From Mermis nigrescens (Eukaryota > Nematoda > Enoplea > Mermithida > Mermithidae): 64,000 nt of DNA. Numbering within the stretch: the stretch's first letter is position 1; every line of letters begins with the position of its first letter. The stretch covers positions 124,001-188,000 of the forward strand of contig JAVLUZ010000754.1 of the NCBI GenBank assembly GCA_036768485.1, given 5' to 3'. The position numbers and the translations under genes are program-made. Shown here in pieces: positions 54,401-64,000 of this stretch. The notes under the pieces were generated by a model, which had not been told where the DNA came from, did not search any database, and saw only the letters and a program-made list of their open reading frames with translations.

Positions 54401-57400
54401 GCAAAATGTTCAGGACGAGAGTGAAGCGGTTCAACTCTGAGCCCTGGGGCTATAACCTACGTTTCCTGTGCGTGGAGGAGCTCCGCGGTATTGGTGGATT
54501 CCTCCTGTCCGTTTTGAACAGCGCATTGGAAAGGATTTTTAGGTTGTTGTAGTCCCAATGATTTGGTTGGAGTCGAGCTTATTCACACCGAGTCTGGACC
54601 GACATATAATAACTCCTTTTGTCTGCAGGCAATTTATGAATGCCGATCGGAGTTTTAACCGTCACAGAACAAGTTAATCAATCGAGAAAGGATTTTTGTT
54701 TGATGAGGTAATTACTTTAAATGTTATAATTGTTAATGCTCCCATGGGCGGTGGTAATTACAAAAAGAACTAAGACTAAAATCGTTAACTGGGACACTTG
54801 GTTTCAAAGGCATTGTGGGAATGGGGGTGTTTTATCCAAATCCAAAACACTGATAAATTATGTTTAGCTAGGGCTATAGTCACGGGAAAAGCTAAATTAG
54901 ATAATGACCCTAGATGGGAGGCTATAAGAAAGGGAGACAAAAATTGTTACACATTACAAAAACATCAAAGCGGGGCTAGGAGAGCATAGGGCACTCTGTG
55001 GGATTGAGGAAGTTTGTAAAATTCAGGCCATTTTATCACCCACATATCAATTGGAAGTTTATTCTTGAGATTTTAACAATTCCTTAATTTTTGCAGGCCC
55101 TATGGCCGAAAAAATTATACAGTTATACCACCACCACAATCATTTCAATTTAATAACTTGAATCCCCACATTTTTTGGTTCTGTATATTATTGTGAAAGC
55201 TGTGATAAATCATATGATCATTCTGAGCGACATGAATGTAATACGGGCGAATGCAAATGTTGGACTCGTCTCCTGAATGTACATTTTAAAATTGGCAGTT
55301 ATGTCAAGAATGTAATTGATGGTCTGTGAGCGAATCATGTTTTGACAAGCATAAAATAGGAAAACTGTCAGAAACTAATGATCAAGCTCATCTTTCAGTC
55401 TGTCAGGCTCTAAAATGTTGTAAATCTTGTAATCAATTAATAAGCAGTAAATACGGTAAAAATCATCAATGCAATCAGTTTTTCTGTAAGAAGTGTAACT
55501 GTAATGTAGATCGAGACAATCATCAATGTTATATGAAACCTTTAGACAAGAATTCCGAACCAAAACGAAATTCTTTTTTATATTTTTTGATTTTGAAACT
55601 TGTCAGGTTGTAGGAATTGGAGAAACAAGTACGGAAAAATTTTCAAGCACAAACCAAATTGTTTTATAGCTCATCCTGTTTGTGCAAAATGTATAGATAC
55701 AGATTCTTGTCAGAATTGTGGCAAATATACGTTTTTGGGCAATGAATGTCTAGAAAATTTTTGTAAATGGTTATTTGGCAAGCAGCATTGGGGCGCCACA
55801 GTTTTAGCCCATAATGCTCGTGTTTTTGATTCACAGTTTTTACTCAAATATTTACACAAAAATTGTACAGTTTTACCCAAAATTGTAATGCGCGGTCTCA
55901 AAGTCATAATGTTGAAAGAGGAGGGGGTGTTTGGGTTATCGATTCGTTAAATTTCCTACCCATGCCCCTTTCTTCTCTTCCAATAGCTTTCGGGAGTCAG
56001 AGCTGAAGTAGGGGTACTTTCCACATCTTTTCAGCACAAAAAACAACCAAAATTATATCGGCCCCCTACCCAACTCCAAGCACTACTCACACAACACTAT
56101 GGAGGACAAGGCGCACAAGGAATTTTTTAAATAGTACAAAACTGAAAAAACGAAAAACAAACCCTTCAATCTACAAAAAGAGCTTGTAGAATACTGTAAT
56201 TCCGATGTACATATTTTTAAGGCGTTGTTGTTTGAAGTTTTGTCAAATTTTCATTGACGGAATGGGCGAGGATCCTTTCCAGTCAGTTTAACAATAGCTT
56301 CAACCTGTAATCACGTTTTTCGAAAAAATTTTCTCAAACCCGAACATATTGGCATTGTTCCAGCTCACAGGTACCAGTCTCAGAAACGCCAATCAATAAT
56401 AGCATTAAAATGGTTGAAATGGCTTTCAGAAACTCAGAATATTTGCATTAGACATAAATTAAACAGGGGCAAGGTGAAAATTGGGCGGTTTAAAGTCAAC
56501 GGGATCTTGGGGAACACAATCTACAAATTCAACAGCTATTACTATCACGGGTGTACAAAATGTAATATTGTAAATAGAGAAGCAGCGGACTCTAGATAAT
56601 TGAATGTTCGAGGAAGCAAATCAGGCTACTGTAGGTAGACATGAAGCGTTAGAAAATTTGGGTTATACAGTTGTAGAAAAATGGGAATGTGAACTGAAGC
56701 GAGAGCTTGAACAAAATGTAAATATGAAATGTTTTTCCGATTCTGTAAATTTTGTAACTCCGTTATTGCCGAGAGAAGCATTTTAGGGCGGTCATATAAA
56801 CGCTGTAAAGCTGTATCATGAATGTAAAGAAGGCAAAAAAATTTCCTATACAGATGTATGTAGTTTGTATCCCTGGGTATGTAAGATGGGCTAATCTCCA
56901 TTAAAACACCCTGTAATTATCACTGAAAATTTTGTTTTGTTGTATGATAAACCGTATAATGGTATTATTAAATGTACAGTTGTCCCCTCTCAGGGGTTGT
57001 ACCACCCAGTCCTACCTTTTTGACATGATGGCAAATTATTATTCCCCCTCTGCTGGACCTGTCTGTGAGCATTCAGACAAAGAAAGCTCAATCACAGATG
57101 CCTGGGTTTCCCCAGAACTGTACAAAGCAATTGATAAGGGCTATACAGTAACAAAAATCCACAAAGTTTGGCACTATACAGAAATCAAAAATATGATCCA
57201 ACGACCAAAGAGGGCGGGCTTTCCACAGAATATATAAACACATTCTTATGATTGAAACAGTAGGCGGACGGATGGCCAAAGGGATGTACAACGGAAGCAG
57301 AAAAAGAAGAATATATTTGACAATACGAAGAAGTCGAGGGTATAAGGTTAGACAGGCAAAAAATTGAGAGAAACTCAGTTATGTGCGCATTATCTAAACT

Positions 57401-58400
57401 CATGTTAAATTCTTTTGGGGAAAATTGGGACAGCGCAACAATTTATCTTAGGTTGAATATTTCACCGAGCCGAAAAAATTTATAAAGTTAATGTATGATC
57501 CGATGAAAAAACTTAGCACTCTACAGTTTTTAGGCAAACGCTAATGGCATGTACAATTGTATGTTGTAGAAGACAAATTTCTAGAAGCATTAAATAACAC
57601 AAATCCGGTAATAGCTTCTTATGTAACATCACAAGCTAGACTTAAATTGTCTTCATATTCAGAAAAAATTAGACACGCTGCGTAATTTATTTTTGACACC
57701 AATTCAATTATTTATTTGACTCAAGAAAAATGATAATTATACAGTTCCGATAGGCCGTTACTTGGGTGATCTGACAGATCGAGCTTAGCGGTTATGGGGA
57801 TGGGGCTTATATTTGTGAATTCATAGCGGAAGAGGCCAAAAAATTACACATACTGGGTTACTATCATACATGGGCAGCAAGAAAATTATAAGGGGGGGTG
57901 CAAGAATTTTTTTGAAGGTCAAAAAAATGGCCCCTAAAAATGGTGGAATGGCAATAAAAACACTATTTTTCGATGCTTCTCATCAAGCACTATCCATTGG
58001 CAACAAAAAATTGCAAAAAAAAACAAAAAAAAATTTCAAAAAATTGAATTCTGGGGGATAGGGGTATTTTGATTTCTGGAGGGGGGGGGGTGTTTTGGTT
58101 TCTTGGGGTGGTGCTCCCCCCACCGAGGCCCCCCACGCCCAGGTGTGTTTATTATTAATGGGAAAAATGTTGTAAATCAGACTCATAAAATTTGTGGGTT
58201 CCGTTTAACGTTCAACACTAGAAAAAAAAAATGATTTTGATATAATGTATGCTAGCAATCATAAGTTTCTGTTCAGGAAACAAGATCATAAAGACCATTT
58301 TGGAAAAAAATTCTCAGGGATAATATGAGAAACGTTTTAACTGTGGTGTACAAAGAAGATTATGGGGTTGTGTATGGTGTGACATTTTTTGGTCCCCGAT
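54400..58400 (+). pseudogene. Polinton/Maverick protein-primed DNA polymerase B
   Basis: Family B polymerase that copies linear DNA from a protein primer. In order: an N-terminal region (ELRGIGGFLLSVLNSALERI at about 54475; PMGGG near 54745), NTDKLCLARAIVTGKAKLDN (about 54847-54905), zinc-binding Cys pairs (YYCESCDKSYDH near 55190; CKSCNQ, CKKC at 55430-55500), the exonuclease region with AHNARVFDSQFLLKYL (55810-55857), WLSET and YYHGCTKC (56415-56560), YTDVCSLYPWVC (about 56850-56885) corresponding to the catalytic DxxSLYP motif, and PIGRYLGDLTD (57747-57780). About 4 kb, normal for the family. Many stops, frameshifts and a MITE (57865) kill it. A few codons of the tail lie beyond the MITE, to about 58400. 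Confidence 0.85.
57865..58147 (+). mobile_element. hAT-type MITE, copy 7 (inside the polymerase)
   Basis: CATACATGGGCAGC ... GCCCAGGTGTG. Flanks GTTACTAT (57857-57864) and TTTATTAT (58148-58155) agree at six of eight positions, a decayed target duplication. The most changed copy of the seven, so probably the oldest. Confidence 0.85.
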
Positions 58401-58980
58401 TATTGTACTTTACCATTTGGCTTTTGATTGTAGGGTGCACGAGTTACCCCGGTGAAACAGGTTTGTGAACACGTGTATACCTTTATTATTTTTTCTGAAT
58501 TTTGTTTTGTTTTCCCATTTACATGTCATGCCTTGTGAGGAGCAAGTGCCAGCAATGTGGTAGCGGCCTCTGTTTGTTCCATTGTTCCATTTGTTCCATG
58601 CCCTGCGATCCGGGTTAGTGGCGGTTGGGGTGTACAGTGTGCCTGGTGAAGTGAAAGGTGCGTGCGCTACCTCCTTTGAAAAGAGTTTGTGGGCGCACGT
58701 ATACTTGCTTGACTGGCCGAGCGGTAAATACACACGTTATTTATACTCTGCAATCATACACTGTCCTATTTCCTTTTTTTGTACATTGTGCTAAGAATGT
58801 TTTTCATATTATCTTGTAGAAGCTGGCAGAGCTTCATACGTCCAACGTCAATATGCCAGCTGAGATCATGGATGCAGCTATACCTGTATTCATGATGCAG
58901 AATTGAAGCAATTTGATTTTTAAGGTGTAAACAGCTTTTGATTCAAGCTAAGATAACAGAATTGAGTGCCCAGAAAACTC
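58401..58980. other. Non-coding, moderately GC-rich
   Basis: Right flank of the polymerase remnant. Open frames on both strands at 58410-58794 lack domains. No terminal inverted repeat of a Polinton could be recognised here. Confidence 0.3.
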
Positions 58981-58984
58981 ATAT

Positions 58985-61262
58985 ATTTTCATTGATATTT
59001 TCTTTATTTTCTCTTTTTTGTCTTATTGATGGATTCCTGTTATTTTAGCCTGAAAAGACTTGCCGTAGCTGCATACTTCCAGCAAAATATAAAGATCTAA
59101 AAAAATATTATGCAATATTACAAAACTATTTCACAAATTGACAAAAAAATTTCCACAACTTGACAAAAAAATTTTCACAGATTTGACAAAAAAATTTCCA
59201 CCAAGTTGACAAAAAATTTATACAACTTGACAAAAAATTCTCACGAATTTGACTGAAAAATTTCACAACTTGACAAAAAATTTTCTTAACTTGACAAAAG
59301 TACTATGCTTAAGCATGTAAAAATATTTCACATTTTGACAAAAAAAATTTCCACAACTTGACAAAAAATTTCCACAATGTGGACAAAAAAATTTTCACAA
59401 CATGACAAAAAATTTCCACAACGTGACAAAAATATTTTGCAAGGTGACAAAAATATTTCTGCAACTTGACAAAAATTTTTCACAAGTTTTTGGTAGTATG
59501 CAGACCCATGCAAATGAGTGGTGGACGACACATACACGGGAAGGGACCTTAAATGGAACAGTTCCTGGGAATTAATAAAAAAAATTATATTTTTTTGCTG
59601 CAATGACTAAAATTAAGGCAGCTTTTACGTTACATTTTATGCCTATTTTTGAGACTGAAGGCTGACCCCTAAAGCCGCCATGCCATGCATTTATGGATGA
59701 GATGCTCAAAATCCTCAAAAAATGCTTGAAATGACTGCAAAATTTTTTCATGTTATTTTTGTAATTTTATGTCAGCGCTTTGAAGATTTGCCATATGGTA
59801 TTTTGCTTTATCAAACATGTGAAACAGATCACATTTGCAGTGGTTTAGCATATCCGATGTAATCGCCGATCTGTATGCGCTAAGTCCTCATTCATTTTTA
59901 CTGTAATTTTTAGCAAAATTAGTTGTACATCACTTATCACTGCGTTTTCTACGATTTTCAAGAATTTATTACATTTTTAAATGCAGCTTTGTATAGCTCT
60001 AAGTTGATGAAATAATTGGAGAAAGTAGAATTCAATTTCCTTTCGAATGATGTATATTTTGTTTCACACATTTGTTCCTATACTAATATATCAGTTAATA
60101 AACATATTGTAATCTAAAACCACACAAAAAACCCCTAATGAAGCTATAGTGTTCGGATATAGTTTTTTGAGTTAATCTCAAGAACCACCAAACCGATTTC
60201 AAAAAGTAAAGCTTTCTAAATACAAAGCAAAAAAATGAAACTATTTTGCCAAAAAAACTTTCAATTTGTTATAACTACAGTATACCACATAGCAAAAATA
60301 GCTTAAATATCAACATGGCCGCGCTTGTTACTAGTATGTTACATTATGCTGAAAAACTGGCAAAATATTTGCGTCCTAGCATCCCTTTCTGAAATGTTCA
60401 CTTTTTGGTTTTTCTTTCACCCAAAGAAGCCCGCCATTTTACTCTACAAATGCGTTTTAAATTTTTTCCAATATGGCTGCCCCCATAACCCATTGCTTAT
60501 TATATGCGCCACAGGTTGTATATTATTAAATGTCTAAGCCTAATATGAAAAGAGCGTGAAACTTGAGCTTTCAAATGATTGTTTGCTCGTCCAATTTGAT
60601 CAAGAATTCGCATTTTTTTCATTTTTAGCCATGTAGGCAGCCATCTTGGAAAATTACTGTAGTTTTGCACGTTTTTATTCACAGTTCTTTGTGCATTTAA
60701 GATCTTCCAAAAATTTTTTCTGTAAATAGATAGAGAATTTTATGCTCATTTAATGAGATAGGTTTTAAGGTTTGGTTCCCTGTACTTTGTTAGATTAACT
60801 TAAAAAAGCATTGTTGTATGCCGAAAATGCAGTTTTATTTATTCGTGACTTGTTGTGTACGTGCTTTCTTCGAATAATATATAAAACATAAGTACGTCAC
60901 AACTAGACATGCACGTGGGATGGGGGGCATATTGGCATAGAAAAATAAGGAAATCAAGGTGATAAGTACGGAAATCAAAAAATGATTTAAGTTTAGTTTT
61001 CATGCTATTTTTTGCAAAAAATTTATCGACACCATCCCCAGATTGATCATGCAACCTGAAGAACAACACTGTAAGACAGACCATGATATAACAGGCGGCG
61101 CGGTGGGAGCCCCTCCCCTTAAACACCCATCCTTTTCCGTGATCTATAACATTGCTCCTCATGTGATACCTCAGAAAGCAGATTTTTACGTCATTGCCTA
61201 TGTTATAACACAGCCTATCCCACAGCGTTGCACCCCAGGGTCACGGCCATTACTACTTGTAA
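58985..61262 (+). repeat. Direct duplication, first copy
   Basis: Matches 61748-64000 block by block (period about 2.76 kb): 'tttctttattttctc', the TTGACAAAA array, 'gtatgcagacccatgcaaatgag', 'cttcccaaa..', 'gccatgccatgcatttatggatgag', 'caccaaaccgatttcaaaaag', 'aacatggccgcgct', then the block ending at 61262. Contains no gene. Differences between the copies are mainly one- to few-base indels, many in A or T runs. Confidence 0.85.
59120..59490 (+). repeat. Array of TTGACAAAAAATTTCCACAAC units, first copy
   Basis: About 17 imperfect units of 17-22 bases, consensus cacaacTTGACAAAAAATTTC. Interrupted once by 'tactatgcttaagcatgtaaaaatatttcacatt' near 59300. The minus-strand open frame across it (Cys-rich by translation) is an artefact of the repeat. 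Confidence 0.75.
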
Positions 61263-61747
61263 CACAAATTCTCACTAAGAGTTGTAATTATAAACCAAAG
61301 ACCTTCTTAAAGTACTGCCTTCCTTTATTTCAGGACAGGACAATATTTGCAGGAGTCTTTGCTCCTCCTCATTCTCCAAATTGGCCACCAGTCAAGGTTT
61401 GAATACAGTCTTGCAAAGGTCCAATAGCTTTTTGACTCTTTGTTGCTCCATTCACTGGTAATCTGAGAAACCAAAGAAATAATAACTAGAAAAATACTGA
61501 TTAATTCCAAAGTCAGATATGCAGCAAAACATTATAAGAAACATATGATTTGTAATCATATGCTCCTTATCATGTCATCTGCTGATTGGCTAATAATGTC
61601 TACCTTTCCTTGTATAATCAGTATTGTCGCCACTATGCAAAAAAATGCTACACTTATTTTTGTAAAAAATGAGTTACATGCACTTTGATTACATCGGACT
61701 ATTTCCTATTAATTAAAAAAATTCTATCCTCCAATCTCAAATATTGA
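61263..61747. other. Unique spacer between duplicated copies
   Basis: About 485 bases with no recognised feature and no counterpart at the end of the second copy within the window. Confidence 0.5.
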
Positions 61748-64000
61748 TTGAGATATGATATTTTCTTTATTTTCTCTTTTTGTCTTATTGATGAATTCCT
61801 ATTATTTTAGCAAAAAGACATGAAAACAACATACTTCCAGCAAAATATAAAGATCTAAAAATATTATGCAATATTACAAAACTATTTCACAAATTGACAA
61901 AAAATTTCCACAACTTGACAAAATGTTTTCACAATTTGACAAAAATTTTCACAAGTTGACAAAAAATTTATACAACTTGACAAAAAATTCTCACAATTTG
62001 ACTGAAAAATTTCACAACTTGACAAAAATTTTCTTAACTTGACAAAAGTACTATGCTTAAGCATGTAAAAATATTTCACATTTTGACAAAAAATTTCCAC
62101 AACTTGACAAAAAAATTTGACAAGAAATTTTCACACTTTGACAAAAAATTGTTCACAACTTGACAAAAAATTTTCACAACTTGAGTCAAAAAAATTTTCA
62201 CAACATGACAAAAATTTCACAACGTGACAAAAATATTTTGCAAGGTGACAAAAATATTTCTGCAACTTGACAAAAATTTTTCCCAAGTTTTTGGTAGTAT
62301 GCAGACCCATGCAAATGAGTGGTAGACGACACATGCACGGGAAGGGGACCTAAATGGAACAGTTCACTGGGAATTAATAAAAAAATTATATTTTTTTGCT
62401 GCAATGACTAAAATTAAGGCAGCTTTTACGTTACATTTTATGCCTATTTTTGAGACTGAAGGCTGACCCCTAAAGCCGCCATGCCATGCATTTATGGATG
62501 AGATGCTCAAAATCCTCCAAAAAATGCTTGAAATGACTGCAAATTTTTTCGTGTTATTTTTGTAATTTTATGTCAACGTTTTGAAGATTTGCCATATGGT
62601 ATTTTTTGCTTTATCAAACATGTGAAACAGATCACATTTGCAGTGGTTTAGCATATCCGATGTAATCGCCGATCTATATGGCTGCCTCATATTCATTTTT
62701 ACTGTAATTTTTAGCAAAATTGAGTTGTACATCACTTATCACTGCGTTTTCAATGATTTTCAAGAATTTATTACATTTTTAAATGCAGCTTTGTATAGCT
62801 CTAAGTTGATGAAATAATTGGAGAAAGAGAATTCAATTTCCTTTCGAATGATGTATATTTTGTTTCACACATTTGTTCCTATACTAATATATCAGTTAAT
62901 AAACATATTGTAATCTAAAAACCACACAAAACCCCTAATGAAGCTATAGTGTCAGATATAGTTTTTTGAGTTAATCTCGGGAACCACCAAACCGATTTCA
63001 AAAAAGTAAAGCTTTCTAAATACAAAGCAAAAAATGAAACTATTTTGCCAAAAAAACTTTCAATTTGTTGTAACTACAGTATACTACATAGCAAAATAGC
63101 TTAAATATCAACATGGCCGCGCTTTGTTAATAGTATGTTACATTATGTTGAAAACTGGCAAAATATTTGCGTCCTAGCATCCTCTGAAATGTTCACTTTT
63201 TGGTTTTTCTTCGAAGCCCGCCATTTACTCTACAAATGCGTTTTAAATTTTTTCCAATATGGCTGCCCCCATAACCCATTGCTTATTATGCGCTACAGGT
63301 TGTATATTATTAAATGTCTAAGCCTAATATGGAAGAGCGTGAAACGAGCTTTCAAATGATTGTTTGCTCGTCCAATTTGATCAAGAATTCGCATTTTTTC
63401 ATTTTTAGCCATGCAGGCAGATCTGAAAATTACCGTAGTTTTGCACGTTTTGATTCAAAATTTTTGTGAATTTAAGATCTCCAAAAATTTTTTCTGTAAA
63501 TAGATAGAGAATTTTTTTATGCTCTATTTAATGAGACAGGTTTTAAGGTTCGGTTCCCTGTACTTTGTTAGATTAACTTGGGCAAGCATTTGTTAGTAGG
63601 GCCGAAAATGCAGTTTTATTTATTCGTGACTTGTTTGCGTGTACGTGCTTTCTTCGAATAATATATAAAACATAAGCACGTCACAACTAGACATGCACGT
63701 GGGATGGGGCGTATTGGCAATAGAAAAATAAGGAAATCAAGGTGATAAGTATCGGAAATCAAAAAAATGATTTAAGTTTAGTTTTCATGCTATTTTTTGC
63801 AAAAAATTTATCGACACCATCCCCAGATTGATCATGCAACCTGAAGATCAACACTGTAAGACAGACCATGATATAACAGGCGGCGCGGTGGAGCCCCTCC
63901 CCTAAACACCCATCCCTTTCCGTGATCTCACAACATCGCTCCCTCATTGAATGCCTCAGAAAGCAGTGATTTCATTACGTCATTGCCTATGTGAGGACAC
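61748..64000 (+). repeat. Direct duplication, second copy (runs off the window)
   Basis: Same order of blocks as 58985-61262. The last block (63800-64000) is cut by the window end while matching 61020-61200. Confidence 0.85.
61885..62290 (+). repeat. Array of TTGACAAAAAATTTCCACAAC units, second copy
   Basis: About 18-19 units, two to three more than the first copy and with shorter A runs in many units. It holds the same internal interruption (tactatgcttaagcatgtaaa, near 62050). Confidence 0.75.

Noticed and set aside
59328..59603. Minus-strand Cys-rich open frame, and similar ones at 61882-62404
   Set aside because: Produced by translation of the TTGACAAAAAATTTCCACAAC array; phase changes with unit length and there is no conserved start.
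61043..61402. Plus-strand open frame of 119 codons
   Set aside because: Lies in a dispersed repeat present three times in the window with indels that break the frame; no domain recognised.
1..64000. tRNA or rRNA genes
   Set aside because: I found no cloverleaf with matching A and B boxes and no conserved rRNA segments by eye; a covariance-model scan would settle this.

Overview
This is a repeat-rich, AT-rich eukaryotic window. Short GT-AG introns, a GILT-family lysosomal thiol reductase gene, a peritrophin-type chitin-binding exon, and Penelope, hAT, LTR and Polinton elements point to an arthropod. A hemipteran-like insect is my best guess, with low confidence. There are no operons, rRNA, tRNA or CRISPR arrays.

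Layout. 1-30 kb is mostly intron or intergenic DNA with a few host coding pieces: a basic first-exon candidate (298-709, minus), a chitin-binding exon (9768-9898, minus), a two-exon GILT gene (15444-18413, plus) with a Penelope remnant in its intron, an orphan exon (21780-21953, plus) and a two-exon gene for a 57-residue secreted peptide (25301-25544, minus). Between them lie dispersed repeats, a 1.3-kb element with inverted arrays of a 15-base repeat (23.0-24.4 kb), and a degenerate tandem array built around GTGTAAA (27.9-29.0 kb).

30.5-37.6 kb is a nest of dead elements. A retroviral-type Gag remnant is followed, with no recognisable pol, by a mononegavirus/chuvirus-like glycoprotein remnant. 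The glycoprotein is split by a 3.1-kb DNA transposon with 30-base inverted ends, which is itself split by a hAT-type MITE. A second MITE sits in the glycoprotein's membrane segment.

37.7-58.4 kb is the most interesting part: a decayed virus-like island. It has a Polinton-type protein-primed DNA polymerase B (about 54.4-58.4 kb), a Polinton integrase N-terminal fragment (43.8 kb), two diverged TATA-binding-protein-like genes (37.7-38.2 kb minus, 52.5-53.0 kb plus), two F-box/LRR-like genes, a single-pass membrane protein, a zinc-ribbon protein, a possible HMG-box protein and a small spliced gene. Four intergenic sites share an imperfect palindrome (TTTTGG...CCAAAA) that may be a common control element. 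LTR elements (46.2-49.5 kb) and a hAT transposase remnant (50.2-51.7 kb) have landed inside it.

59-64 kb is a direct duplication with a period of about 2.76 kb, carrying TTGACAAAAA-rich arrays. The two copies differ largely by homopolymer-length changes, so an assembly cause is possible. Seven copies of one 260-280 bp MITE are scattered through the window. Each shows an 8-bp target duplication (five exact, two slightly decayed), which places the family with hAT elements.
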